Below are positions 40,321 through 48,720 of a stretch of 54,188 bases of DNA, in pieces. Below the pieces are notes generated by a model. The model saw only the letters and a list, made by a program, of their open reading frames with translations, made no database searches and was not told where the DNA came from. Source of the stretch: a virus; IMG/VR virus record IMGVR_UViG_3300034220_000043, positions 1 through 54,188 of that record. One strand, 5' to 3'. Both the position numbers and the translations under genes were made by a program. Each line of letters begins with the position of its first letter. Position 1 is the stretch's first letter.

Positions 40321-41642
40321 GCCGCCACCGCCAGGCGCTGCGCGAGGTGGCCCAGCAGGTAGCGGAACGCGGCCGCGCCCTGCTGCGGCACGACGCCGTC
40401 GCCGAGCAGCGACAGGGCAGCGTTGCGGTGGCCGTTGGCGCGGGCCGCGAGGTCGGGGACGTCGCACACCCAGCCCTGGGGCAGGCCCATCATCCACTCG
40501 ACGAACGGCGGCGCGAGCTGGAAGCCGCCGCGGGGGCCGAGCTGGGTGGGGGCCGGGGCCTCGCGGTCGAACATGCAGCCCCAGCGGGCGACGGCCTCCG
40601 CGTAGACGCCCCAGTCGGCCGGCGGCGCGGCGGCGACCGCGATCTCGCGGGACCAGTCGCGGAGTCCCTCGCCGGTCAGCCAGCCCCGATCGCCGCCGGC
40701 ATCCGCCTCGCGCGGGGTGGGGATCAGGGTCACGGCAACGTCGCGCAGCCGCGGTCCGTGGTCGTTCCCGCCGTGGGTGCGCCGCTCGGGAACCGCGCGC
40801 ACGCCGCCCTGACCGTCCGTTCGGATCGGCGTAGGCAGTAGCGTCACCGCGGTCTGCAGGTTCAGCCCGCCGTCGCGGCCCGAGGTCCCGGCCCCGGTGG
40901 TCATGGACTGCGTCGGCGTCGGGAGCAGGGTGACGGCCTCGCGCAGCGACATGGGCACGACGGGCTGGGCCCGTACGCCGGCGCGGCTGTCCTGGTGGGT
41001 CGGCGTGGGCAGCAGGGTCAGGTGACCGCGCCCAGCAGGGTGGGGTTGCCCCGGCCGTACGTCATCGATGAGCGCTCGGCGTCGGAGCAGGCCGGCGTCG
41101 GCAGCAGCATCGATGGCGACGACGAAGCACCGGGCCCGCTGGTGGCAGCCCCAGACTCCGGGGTCGGAAGCGCGCTGCACCCGCCAGGACCCCACGTACC
41201 CGAGGGCGGCAAGGCCTCGGACAACTCGGCGAAGCTCACCGTTGCTGGTGATGCGGGCAACGTTCTCGCCGAAGAAGATCCGCGGCCGCGTCTCGGCGAT
41301 GGCGCGGGCGACGTTGGGCCAGAGGGCACGGGGGTCCGCCTCTCCCAGCCGCTTGCCGGCTGAGCTGTGCGGCTGGCACGGCCAGGAGGCGGCCAGCACG
41401 TCGATGGGCTCGAGGCCGGCGGCCTCGGCGGTGACGGGCCCGATCACCGGGAAGGCGCGGGCCATGTTCCCGAGGTTGGGCACGTCGGGGTGGCGGTGGC
41501 GCAGCAGCGCGACGGAGGCGGGCTTGATGTCGGAGTGCCAGGCGAAGCGCACCGACAGGTCGAAGTCGGCGAGCGCCCGGGCGACGGCCATGTCGAGCCC
41601 GCCGGCGCCGGTGAACAGGGACCCGCCGGTCAGCTCGGTCAC
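40317..41642 (-). CDS. DNA cytosine-5 methyltransferase
   Basis: 441 residues from GTG 41642. Motif I SLFTGAGGLDMAV, motif IV with catalytic Cys in LAASWPCQPHSSAGKR and motif VI IFFGENVARI are present. A middle target-recognition region contains four spaced LLPTP-type elements (LTLLPTPTHQD, VTLLPTPTQSM, VTLLPTPIRTD, VTLIPTPREAD). The end has HRNAALSLLGDGVVPQQG, motif X-like. It probably masks phage DNA from host restriction. Coupled to the gene upstream by GTGA. Confidence 0.85.
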   Translation of the reverse strand: MTELTGGSLFTGAGGLDMAVARALADFDLSVRFAWHSDIKPASVALLRHRHPDVPNLGNMARAFPVIGPVTAEAAGLEPIDVLAASWPCQPHSSAGKRLGEADPRALWPNVARAIAETRPRIFFGENVARITSNGELRRVVRGLAALGYVGSWRVQRASDPGVWGCHQRARCFVVAIDAAADAGLLRRRALIDDVRPGQPHPAGRGHLTLLPTPTHQDSRAGVRAQPVVPMSLREAVTLLPTPTQSMTTGAGTSGRDGGLNLQTAVTLLPTPIRTDGQGGVRAVPERRTHGGNDHGPRLRDVAVTLIPTPREADAGGDRGWLTGEGLRDWSREIAVAAAPPADWGVYAEAVARWGCMFDREAPAPTQLGPRGGFQLAPPFVEWMMGLPQGWVCDVPDLAARANGHRNAALSLLGDGVVPQQGAAAFRYLLGHLAQRLAVAA

Positions 41643-41935
41643 GACGCCGCTCCGTCCTGCTGCGCGGCGACGAGCGCGCGCCGGTAGGGCATGGCCCGCC
41701 GCGCCAGCCGGCTGTGCGCCCAGGTGCCCAGCTCGGCCCACGCGCGGCCGTCCCCGTCCTGGGCCCAGACCAGCTCGGCGAGCTGGTGGTCGTGCGCGGT
41801 GGGCCGGTCGGCTGCGGCCCAGGCGGCGAGGCGGGCCAGCAGCGAGGGTCGGGCTGGCCGGTCGTCCCGGCGGGCGCGGGCGGTGAGCTCCTCGGCCTGG
41901 TGCTGCACGAAGGTCCACGGGTCGGTGGTGGTCAT
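41639..41935 (-). CDS. Small helical protein between helicase and methyltransferase
   Basis: 98 residues from ATG 41935. Helical, Ala/Arg-rich with several Trp (VQHQAEELTARARRD, LLARLAAWAAADRPT, LAELVWAQDGDGRAW). Ends overlap both neighbours. Not recognised; possibly a partner of the SNF2 helicase or the methyltransferase. Confidence 0.5.
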   Translation of the reverse strand: MTTTDPWTFVQHQAEELTARARRDDRPARPSLLARLAAWAAADRPTAHDHQLAELVWAQDGDGRAWAELGTWAHSRLARRAMPYRRALVAAQQDGAAS

Positions 41936-43725
41936 GCCGCTGTCTTCTTCCGTCGTCGGAGGTCCCGCACGCCCGCGCCACCGAGCAGTTCGGCGACGAC
42001 GCGGGGGTCCTGGACGAGGTCGGAGAGCTGGCCGGCGCGCTCGACGAGGACCGACCGCACTCGCGACTCGATGGTGTTGACGGCGACGACGTCGACGATC
42101 TCGACGCTGTCGTGGATCTCGGAGCCGATGCGGTGCTGGCGGTCCTCGGCCTGCAGGGCTTCGACGAGCGACCAGGGCCGCTGCAGGAACACCGCGGTGG
42201 ACGCGGCGGTGAGGGTGATGCCGACGCCGCCGGCGCCGGTGGTGACGCAGATGAGGTCGAGCTCGCCGCGCTGGAAGGCGTCGACGTGGGCGGTGCGCTC
42301 CTTGGCGCTCTGCCCGCCGACGACGTACCCGACGCGGTAGCCGGCGGCGGTGGCGGCCTGGCCGGCCAGCATCATGAGCTGCCGCGACGGGGCGTAGGCG
42401 GCGACTTGGGTGCCGGGGCGTTCGGCCATCACCTCGAGCAGCTCGTCGACCTTCCAGGACGGGGCGCGAAGGGTGACGTGCTGGTGCTGGCGCTCGACGG
42501 GCATCCCGGTGTGCGGGTCGGTGACGATCTCGGTGGTGGTCTCGACGTCGGCGGCCGCGGAGGCGAGCTGGGCGAGGCGGGTCATCTGGGCGAGCACACC
42601 CATGACGGACAGCTCCCCGCCGTCGGGCAGCTCGGCGAGCATGTCGGCCTCGAGGGCGTCGTAGGCCTTGCGGTACTCGGTGGGGAGCTCGACCTGCCGG
42701 ACGCTGTAGACCTTCGGCGGGAGCTCGGTGAGCACGTCGGCCTTGCTGACGCGGCGGTACTGGCCGAGCAGGGTCTGCCGGAACTCGGGCTCGGCGTGCG
42801 GGTTGAGGCCGAGCACGGTGCTGGCGTAGTCGCCCTGGACGGTGTCGCAGTAGCGACCGATCCAGCGCTCCCGCGATGGGTGCGCCGCGGGGCACATCGC
42901 GTACAGGGCGGGCCACAAGTCGCCGGGGTGGTGGGTGATGGGGGTGCCGGACAGCCCGACGAACGCCGAGGCGCGGGCCGCGAGGCGGCGCACGGCGCGG
43001 CTCTGCTCGGTGGCCTGGCCCTTCAGCTTGTGCACCTCGTCGGCGACCACGAACCGGGCGCCGAGCGCGATCAGCGGGTTGTGCCTTGGGTCGGTGTCGG
43101 AGGCGTCCATGCGGGCGGTGCCGTAGCTGGCGACGTAGACGTCGGCGAGGCCGATGAGCTTGCGTCGCCGGGCCGGGGTGCCGCGCCACGCGAGGGCGCG
43201 CCAGCTCGGGGCCCACCGGCGGACGTGCTCGATCCAGGAGTCCGCGACGGCGGGCGGGCAGATGACGAGGACGGGCAGCACCGGGTGCCCGGCGGCGTGC
43301 CGCTCGACGAGGCCGAGGATGGTGGACACGGTCTTGCCTGTGCCCTGCTCGTCGAACAGGAGCGCCGACCCGACGGCGCCGATCATGCAGGCGCCGGCGA
43401 CCTGGTAGCTGCGGGGCGTGAGCCCCGGCGGCGGGGTGACGGCGAGCTCGGTGGGTGGGGCGGTGCGGGCGCGCACCTGGTCGGCGAGCCAGGCGGTGAG
43501 CGCGGGCCCGGCCACCCACGAGGCGCCGAAGGTGCGGGCCAGCTGGATGGCGGCGGGCCAGCTCGCCGGGCACTGCATCGCGCCGGCGGGGGTGGTGGGC
43601 TTGAGCAGCGGGGTGAGGGTCTGCAGCTTCTGGGCGGCCTGCGCGACCTCGGCGTCCTCCCCGGCGGCGATGAGGATGATGCGCTCGCGGTCGGCGGTGA
43701 GCTCGCCGACGATGGTGACGGTCAC
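41932..43725 (-). CDS. SNF2-family DNA helicase/ATPase
   Basis: 597 residues from GTG 43725. Walker A LLFDEQGTGKTVSTILGL near residue 128, DEAH-type box FVVADEVHKLKG, motif III FVGLSGTPI, and helicase C-terminal motifs VCVTTGAGGVGITLTAA and QAEDRQHRIGS. An N-terminal region of about 90 residues precedes the motor. Phages use such SNF2 proteins in replication or against host DNA-bound defences; the exact task is unknown. It lies in a row of DNA-modifying genes. Confidence 0.85.
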   Translation of the reverse strand: MTVTIVGELTADRERIILIAAGEDAEVAQAAQKLQTLTPLLKPTTPAGAMQCPASWPAAIQLARTFGASWVAGPALTAWLADQVRARTAPPTELAVTPPPGLTPRSYQVAGACMIGAVGSALLFDEQGTGKTVSTILGLVERHAAGHPVLPVLVICPPAVADSWIEHVRRWAPSWRALAWRGTPARRRKLIGLADVYVASYGTARMDASDTDPRHNPLIALGARFVVADEVHKLKGQATEQSRAVRRLAARASAFVGLSGTPITHHPGDLWPALYAMCPAAHPSRERWIGRYCDTVQGDYASTVLGLNPHAEPEFRQTLLGQYRRVSKADVLTELPPKVYSVRQVELPTEYRKAYDALEADMLAELPDGGELSVMGVLAQMTRLAQLASAAADVETTTEIVTDPHTGMPVERQHQHVTLRAPSWKVDELLEVMAERPGTQVAAYAPSRQLMMLAGQAATAAGYRVGYVVGGQSAKERTAHVDAFQRGELDLICVTTGAGGVGITLTAASTAVFLQRPWSLVEALQAEDRQHRIGSEIHDSVEIVDVVAVNTIESRVRSVLVERAGQLSDLVQDPRVVAELLGGAGVRDLRRRKKTAA

Positions 43726-44069
43726 GGCGCCTCGCTCGCCGGATCCAGGAGCGTCAACGTCAGCCGCACCTTGCGGCCCCCCTCGAATCGGTGGTCCCGC
43801 AAGACGCGGCTGATCCAGTCGGACGGGCTGGCCGCGAGGGGTCCGCGGGGGCCGGCGACCTCGAAGGGCAGGGCGACCCCGTAGGCGAACACGTGCGCGC
43901 GCGGTCGGCAGCACAGGCACTGCCGCTGCGGGTCTTCTTCGGCTGCGGACTGCTGACTGCGGAGGACTCCGTCGATCTCGAACGTGACGCGCTCGCCTAC
44001 GGGGGGCTCGACGTCGGCGCCGATGCCCTCGGTGTTCGGCCGGAACGGGTCCAGCTGGGGTTCGGTCAC
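43722..44069 (-). CDS. Hypothetical early protein with CLCC motif
   Basis: 115 residues from GTG 44069, chosen because GGAG lies seven bases upstream; a longer in-frame start lacks one. Beta-rich with GERVTFEIDGVL, QRQCLCCRPRAHVFAYGV and WISRVLRDHRFEGGRKVRLTL. First gene after a terminator-like hairpin. Function unknown. Confidence 0.5.
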   Translation of the reverse strand: MTEPQLDPFRPNTEGIGADVEPPVGERVTFEIDGVLRSQQSAAEEDPQRQCLCCRPRAHVFAYGVALPFEVAGPRGPLAASPSDWISRVLRDHRFEGGRKVRLTLTLLDPASEAP

Positions 44070-44096
44070 GGTGTTGCTCCTGGTCACGAGGTGGGA

Positions 44097-44138
44097 AGCG
44101 CGGCCCGCCGGTCGGGACGGCATCCGGCGGGCCGCGCT
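44097..44138 (-). terminator. Perfect 15-bp-stem hairpin within the early operon
   Basis: AGCGCGGCCCGCCGG (44097-44111) pairs perfectly with 44124-44138 over a 12-base loop. It lies after the stop of the small gene at 44150-44335 and splits the early operon in two; the helicase part may need read-through or its own promoter. Confidence 0.7.
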
Positions 44139-44149
44139 GCTGGGGTGGG

Positions 44150-44335
44150 TCAGCCCGCGGTGCGGGCGCGGCGGATCTCGGCGGCGTACGCGGGGACGTC
44201 GCGTAGCCCCTTGCCGAGCTCGCGCGCGAACAGCCGGGCCGCGTAGCGCCTGCTCCACTCGCGACGGGCCGACAGGTAGGTGAAGCGCCACTCGGTCCGC
44301 AGCGTGCGGATCAGGGCCTCACGGAGGGCGGTCAC
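44150..44335 (-). CDS. Small basic helical protein
   Basis: 61 residues from GTG 44335 (GTGA overlap). Arg-rich helices (TALREALIRTLRTEWRFTYL, ARREWSRRYAARLFARELG) suggest nucleic-acid binding. Last gene before the strong hairpin. Not recognised. Confidence 0.5.
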   Translation of the reverse strand: MTALREALIRTLRTEWRFTYLSARREWSRRYAARLFARELGKGLRDVPAYAAEIRRARTAG

Positions 44336-45309
44336 GATCCGGCGACGGGCGCGGGCGGGAGCTGCTGCCCGACGAGCCCGGCGAGGAGCTGCTGCTGCGC
44401 GGGGTCCAGCCCCGGCAGCCCGGCCGGGACCTGCGGCACCCCCGCGGGCGGGCCGGCCGGCGGCTGGGCGGGCGCCTGCTGCTGCTGCTGCGGGACCGGC
44501 GGGGCCAGGGGCTGCGGCATCGGCGGCGCGGGCGGCATGGCCTGCTGCGGGGCCTGCTGGGGCGGGGCCGGGGGCTGGTACTGCTGCACCTGCTGGGGCG
44601 GGGCCGGCGGCTGGTACTGCGGCGCCGGGGCCTGGGCCGCGGGGGCCTGCGGCTGCTCCTGCGCGGGGGCCGGGGGTGCGCCTTGGGGCCGCTGGTAGAC
44701 GACCTGGTAGGTCTTCGCCGGGTTCATGCCGACGCCCGCGGGCCGGGTGCCGGTGCAGGTGATCTGGATGACCGCGCCCGCTTCGGGCGGTCCGTCCGGC
44801 GCTCCGGCCGCGCGCATGGCCCGGCCGAGCTCGTCGCGCGCACCCGGCCCGACGTACCACTGGGCGAGCCCGTCGGGCCGGTCCGCGGTGGGCTGCGTCT
44901 GCAGCGGCACCTTGAGGATCATCTTCGGGCGGCCGTCCTTGAAGAACGAGGGCTGGCCGTTCTGCGGGTTGGTCTGCTGCTGCACGTCGGAGTGGGTGAC
45001 CTCGCGGGTCACGATCCCGACGTGGGTGGTGCCCACCTCGAACTTCAGCGCGGCGCCGCCCCCGACGCTGGGCTGGCTGTAGAAGGCGTCGAGGGTGCCG
45101 GCCGCCAGCTCGGGCGCCGGGGGCTGGCCGTAGCCCTGCGGGGCGCCGTACTGCTGCGGCGGGGCCGGGTAGCCGGGCTGGGCCTGCGGGTACTGCGGCG
45201 CCGGGTAGCCCATCGGCGGAGGCTGGTAGCCCATCGGCTGCTGAGGCACGGGCGCGTACTGCGGGGTGCTGGGGAACTGCGGGGGCTGCGTGTACTGAGG
45301 CTGCGTCAT
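44332..45309 (-). CDS. SSB-like protein with Pro/Gln-rich disordered arms
   Basis: 325 residues from ATG 45309. A central segment (about 75-185: ALKFEVGTTHVGIVTREVTH, GRPKMILKVPLQTQP, GAVIQITCTGTRPAG) looks like an OB fold that could bind single-stranded DNA. About 70 residues before and 140 after it consist almost only of Pro, Gln, Tyr, Ala and Gly (QPMGYQPPPMGYPAPQYPQ). Such arms favour phase separation or multivalent binding. It lies among replication and recombination genes. Confidence 0.55.
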   Translation of the reverse strand: MTQPQYTQPPQFPSTPQYAPVPQQPMGYQPPPMGYPAPQYPQAQPGYPAPPQQYGAPQGYGQPPAPELAAGTLDAFYSQPSVGGGAALKFEVGTTHVGIVTREVTHSDVQQQTNPQNGQPSFFKDGRPKMILKVPLQTQPTADRPDGLAQWYVGPGARDELGRAMRAAGAPDGPPEAGAVIQITCTGTRPAGVGMNPAKTYQVVYQRPQGAPPAPAQEQPQAPAAQAPAPQYQPPAPPQQVQQYQPPAPPQQAPQQAMPPAPPMPQPLAPPVPQQQQQAPAQPPAGPPAGVPQVPAGLPGLDPAQQQLLAGLVGQQLPPAPVAGS

Positions 45310-45815
45310 GGTGTGGTGATCTCCGGTTCCAGAATCGAATTCGTTGTCAGGATGTTGAGGAGTGCGAACTCTCCCCACGCTTCGATCGCTGCTGCGTTGT
45401 ATGCAACTGCTGCATCGACTGCGTCGATATACCGCCCCAGCTTGATCTGGCGGTTGTTAATGGTGATGTTGGCTTGCCACTTGCGATTAGTGCGGTCCCA
45501 AGAGACGCCCTTAAAACCCGACGTGTTGTTTCGGGGAATACGACGGTTCGCTTGATTCTGCGAGCGCGTGCTGATGCGCAAGTTGCTGCGCCGGTTGTCG
45601 AGGCCATCGTGGTTGCGGTGATCAACCTGCTGGTCCGGGCCAACTGCGACGAGAAGCTGGTGCAGATAGAGGCTGCGGGGCCGGCTGTAACGAACCGCGT
45701 AGACGCACTTGCGCTTCGTCACGGGGTGCCAGGTAGAGCTGTCGGCCAAGTCCCTATCCGCCGCATCGACGAGCAGTCGGAATCCCCCCGGCAAGTGCTT
45801 CTCGTAGACCTCCAT
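45306..45815 (-). CDS. HNH homing endonuclease with AP2 DNA-binding domain
   Basis: 169 residues from ATG 45815 (TGATG overlap). The HNH core is LYLHQLLVAVGPDQQVDHRN, then HDGLDNRRSNLRISTRSQN; an AP2 domain follows (SGFKGVSWDRTNRKWQANI, KLGRYIDAVDAAVAYN). Base composition and codon use are clearly less G+C-rich than neighbours, which marks recent arrival. It is inserted between the nuclease and SSB-like genes yet keeps stop/start coupling to both (TGATG and ATGA). Confidence 0.88.
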   Translation of the reverse strand: MEVYEKHLPGGFRLLVDAADRDLADSSTWHPVTKRKCVYAVRYSRPRSLYLHQLLVAVGPDQQVDHRNHDGLDNRRSNLRISTRSQNQANRRIPRNNTSGFKGVSWDRTNRKWQANITINNRQIKLGRYIDAVDAAVAYNAAAIEAWGEFALLNILTTNSILEPEITTP

Positions 45816-46627
45816 CAGGCCCGCCCTGCGGAGTGGCCGGGGCAGCCGGAGCCGCCGACGCGCGCGGCCTCCGGGCGGAAGAAGGGACAGAACGCGCACG
45901 CCGAGGTGTCAGCGGGCACGTCCATCAGCTGGGCGAGCCCGGCGCTGATGGCCGCCGCCCACTGCTTGCGGTAGGTCAGCTCGGGCACGACGACCTGGTC
46001 GAGCAGCTCGTCGTCGGCGGGGGTGTAGGGGCGCTCCCACACGTAGAGCCCGTCGAGGCTGGCGGCGGTGCGGGGGTAGGCGAGCAGCGCGACCCGCTGC
46101 ACGGGCAGGCCGAGGCGCCGGTAGCCGCGGGCGTAGAGCAGCATCTGCACGACGTAGTGCCGGGGCGGGCCGGCGGCGGAGCGCACCTTCGCCATCGACG
46201 ACTCGCCGAGGATCTTGTGGTCGCCGAGGGTCTGCTCGGCGGCGTCGTACAGGTCGGCGGTGCCGTCGTGCCCGTCGATGGGGGTGACGCGCTGCTCGGG
46301 CACCCAGCGCAGGTGGCCGAGCCGGTCGTTCTCGGCGCGGAACGCCTCCTCCAGCCAGGCGTGCCCGGCGGTGCCGAGGATGGAGGGCCACGGGTCGATG
46401 ACGTGGTTGGTGCGCGGCAGCCCGGCCAGCTTGCCGGCGACCTGGCGGTGGCAGGTGTGCCCGATCTCGGACGGGCCGAGGTGCACCTGCAGCGATCGGG
46501 GCGCGCGCTCGGCGTGGGCGTGGACGACGCGCCGGATCTCGCCGGCGTACCGCGCGGCCCAGGGGGTGTTGCCGTTGAGCTGCACCGCCTTGGCCCCGGC
46601 CATGAAGTCGGCGGGGGACAGGCTCAC
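45815..46627 (-). CDS. Cas4/RecB-like PD-(D/E)XK exonuclease
   Basis: 270 residues from GTG 46627 (GTGA overlap). Nuclease motifs are HDGTADLYDAAEQTLGDHKI (the D ... DxK pair) and HYVVQMLLYARGYR (QxxxY). Four cysteines (IGHTCHRQ near 55; ACAFCPFF and GSGCPG at the end) match the Fe-S cluster of Cas4-type enzymes. Likely acts in phage recombination or replication with the adjacent SSB-like protein. Its frame is open without a stop far upstream into a zinc-ribbon gene, so the start rests on coupling and the family boundary. Confidence 0.75.
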   Translation of the reverse strand: MSLSPADFMAGAKAVQLNGNTPWAARYAGEIRRVVHAHAERAPRSLQVHLGPSEIGHTCHRQVAGKLAGLPRTNHVIDPWPSILGTAGHAWLEEAFRAENDRLGHLRWVPEQRVTPIDGHDGTADLYDAAEQTLGDHKILGESSMAKVRSAAGPPRHYVVQMLLYARGYRRLGLPVQRVALLAYPRTAASLDGLYVWERPYTPADDELLDQVVVPELTYRKQWAAAISAGLAQLMDVPADTSACAFCPFFRPEAARVGGSGCPGHSAGRA

Positions 46628-46965
46628 GGGAGTAGTGCCGGGTTCAGCACCGAGCGCCACAGCTTCGGCGCCAGCGGCGGTGCGTTGCGCGCCTCCTGCC
46701 GGAGCTGCTGTGATGCCGGCGTCGGTGCGGACAGCAGGTCCGTCCGCGGCGGGCAGTACGGCTCCCAGATCACCCGCTCGCCGTACGGGTCCGTCGGATC
46801 CGGGCGCGACACCAGCACCTCGTGCAGGTACGGCCGCTTCTTCGACGGGAACTTCACCGCCCGCGACGACCCGTCGAACAGCAGGACCCACACCGACTCC
46901 GCCACCGGACCCGGGCTCCACACCTCGCCCGTCAACGTCTCGCCGCTCGCCGCTCGGAACTCCAC
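46624..46965 (-). CDS. Hypothetical early protein
   Basis: 113 residues from GTG 46965. An N-terminal beta segment (GEVWSPGPVAESVWVLLFDG) and RAVKFPSKKRPYLHEVLV are followed by a Pro-rich part (YCPPRTDLLSAPTPASQQ). Its stop overlaps the nuclease start. Only three bases separate it from the upstream gene. No family recognised. Confidence 0.5.
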   Translation of the reverse strand: MEFRAASGETLTGEVWSPGPVAESVWVLLFDGSSRAVKFPSKKRPYLHEVLVSRPDPTDPYGERVIWEPYCPPRTDLLSAPTPASQQLRQEARNAPPLAPKLWRSVLNPALLP

Positions 46966-46968
46966 CGC

Positions 46969-47346
46969 TCAGCCCGCCAGCGCCCGGAGCGTCCAGCTGG
47001 TCGACTGCCGGGCGAACGCCGCGTAGATCGCCGGGTGCTCCGCCTTGCACCTCTTCGAGTCGAACCCCCACTTCGACACCGCCTGCAGCTGCAGCGGCTC
47101 CGTCAGGTGAGGGCTGTTCAGCAGCACCGTCGTGGCCTCCGGGTGCAGGCGCGCTAGCTCCGCCTTGATCCCGTCCTTGATCTCCGTCAGCTCCGCCTCG
47201 GCCTCCGTGGCCTTCGCCTTCGCCGGGCCGTACCGCGCGGTCAGCTGCTCCAGCCGGCTCTCCGGCTCCGGGCGCACCGTCGGGGCCGGGCTCGGCGGCG
47301 GGGGTGCGCTTGCGGCGGGTGCGCTTGGGCTTGACGGGCTGCTCAT
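46969..47346 (-). CDS. Conserved coiled-coil early protein
   Basis: 125 residues from ATG 47346. A low-complexity Ser/Pro/Ala start precedes a helical body (ESRLEQLTARYGPAKAKATE, ELTEIKDGIKAELARLHPEA) and a folded end (LQAVSKWGFDSKRCKAEHPA, RQSTSWTLRA) typical of small proteins next to Cas4-like nucleases in actinophages. The basic motif expected before it (KPKRTRRKRTPAAEPG) lies in another frame of the same bases, so a frameshift may separate the two parts. Confidence 0.6.
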   Translation of the reverse strand: MSSPSSPSAPAASAPPPPSPAPTVRPEPESRLEQLTARYGPAKAKATEAEAELTEIKDGIKAELARLHPEATTVLLNSPHLTEPLQLQAVSKWGFDSKRCKAEHPAIYAAFARQSTSWTLRALAG

Positions 47347-47785
47347 CGGGGCTGGCCTCCTGGGTGGTCATGGCGTCGATCTGCTGGTGCTCGGTGGGTG
47401 CGGGCTCGCCGGCCTCCCACGCGGCCTGGTCGAGGTCGGCGAGCTCGGCGGTGGACAGGTGCGCGGGCAGCCCGCACCCGGCGTGCACCCAGCGCGGCGC
47501 GGCCGGCGTGCCGGCGTTGGTGAACCCGTCGCCGCGGCGGTCGCCACAGCCGCACAGGGCGGGCGGGCCGGGCTTCTCGATGACCTCGACGCCGTCACTG
47601 GCGTCGGCGACGCGGTCGCAGCACGGCGAGCAGTACGGGTGCGGCACCCCGGCCTCGTCGGCGAAGCCGCTGACGTAGCCGCAGCGCGCCCCGGCCCGCA
47701 CCCCGACGCAGTCCCACGGGGAGCCGCAGACCTGGTCGCGGGAGGCGGTGAAGCGGATGACCCGGACCGTGGTGCTGGTCGTCAT
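47300..47785 (-). CDS. Cys-rich zinc-ribbon protein with uncertain 3' end
   Basis: Starts at ATG 47785 (ATGA overlap). Many Cys/His pairs are seen: QVCGSPWDCVGV, HPYCSPCCDRVA, PPALCGCGDRRGDGF and HAGCGL, giving two or more zinc sites; a basic tail KPKRTRRKRTP follows. This frame has no stop until 45815, so literally it would give a 656-residue protein fused to the Cas4-like nuclease and overlapping two genes in another frame. The true end is probably near 47300, with a lost stop or an indel. The end given here is an estimate. Confidence 0.5.
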
Positions 47786-48354
47786 GCCGCACCGCCCGGG
47801 CGTCCCGGGGCCCAGAGGATGCCGAGCTGGTAGCCGCGGGCGACGGCGTGCGCACGGTCGCGGGCGCCGAGCTTGCGGAACAGCCGTCGGTTGTGGGTCT
47901 TGACGGTGTCCTCGCCGAGGTACAGGCCGCGGGCGATGTCGGCGTTGGTGCGGCCGTTGGCCATGCCGTCGAGCACCTGGCGCTCCCGCGCCGACAGGGC
48001 GATGTCGCCGGCCCCCTCTGCGGTCTCGGGTCGCCACGCGGCGGGCTGGGTGAGGTAGGGGCTGACCACCTGCAGCACGGCGAGCAGCAGGCCGTACCGG
48101 TCGGCGTAGTGCCCGAGCTGGCGCTGCAGCTGCGCGACCAGCGCGACGTCGACGAACGTGGAGGCCGTCCGCCTGTCGTCGGGCGTGGGGTCGAGGTGGC
48201 CGTGCAGGACGGTGAGCAGCGGGGGCAGCAGGTGCTCGGCGTGCTGGGGACGCAGCACGTCGGCGAGCTGGCGGATCAGGTCGGCGTTGACGGTGTAGGT
48301 CGCGTCGAGCGGCGCGCCGGCGGTCCTGGTGGGCGGGTCGAGGGTGGCGGTCAC
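47782..48354 (-). CDS. LuxR-type HTH transcriptional regulator
   Basis: 190 residues from GTG 48354. The C-terminal HTH is typical: LSARERQVLDGMANGRTNADIARGLYLGEDTVKTHNRRLFRKL. The helical N-terminal 110 residues match no receiver domain. A mid-operon early regulator of this kind could activate the late promoter near 33030; that link is an inference. Confidence 0.75.
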   Translation of the reverse strand: MTATLDPPTRTAGAPLDATYTVNADLIRQLADVLRPQHAEHLLPPLLTVLHGHLDPTPDDRRTASTFVDVALVAQLQRQLGHYADRYGLLLAVLQVVSPYLTQPAAWRPETAEGAGDIALSARERQVLDGMANGRTNADIARGLYLGEDTVKTHNRRLFRKLGARDRAHAVARGYQLGILWAPGRPGGAA

Positions 48355-48366
48355 GGTGGTCTCCGA

Positions 48367-48720
48367 TCAGAGGGGGCCGAGGACGGCGCGCGGGTCGCCG
48401 TCGCGGCGGGCGCGGAAGATGTGGGCGTCGAGGGCCTCGACACCGATGCCGATGCGGCGGGCGGCCTCGCGGCGGCCGACGCCGACGCGGCGCAGCAGCT
48501 GGTAGTCGTCGAGCACCTCGTCGCGGGTGCGGGACGGACGCTCGTACTCGTCGAGCTGCTCGGTCGCCCGGGTGACGCGGTGGCAGTGCTGGCAGAGGCC
48601 GCGCCCGCAGTGACGGCGCTGGCCACGCCCGGCCTTCTGGTTGCGCCGACACATGGGCCAGCCGCACTTCCGGCAGGTCGAGGCGGCGGCCACCTCGCGG
48701 GCCAGCGTCGGCGCGCTCAC
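48367..48720 (-). CDS. Zinc-ribbon plus HTH regulator
   Basis: 117 residues from GTG 48720 (GTGA overlap). CRKCGWPMC ... HCGRGLCQHC provides zinc ligands; the second half (RTRDEVLDDYQLLRRVGVGRREAARRIGIGVEALDAHIFRA) is a helix-turn-helix. It is likely to bind DNA and regulate phage or host genes. Twelve bases separate it from the LuxR-type gene. Confidence 0.65.
   Translation of the reverse strand: MSAPTLAREVAAASTCRKCGWPMCRRNQKAGRGQRRHCGRGLCQHCHRVTRATEQLDEYERPSRTRDEVLDDYQLLRRVGVGRREAARRIGIGVEALDAHIFRARRDGDPRAVLGPL

Noticed and set aside
48351-48626. 91-residue Ser/Ala-rich minus-strand ORF
   Set aside because: Out-of-frame shadow of the zinc-ribbon/HTH gene, whose Cys pattern and coupling are convincing.
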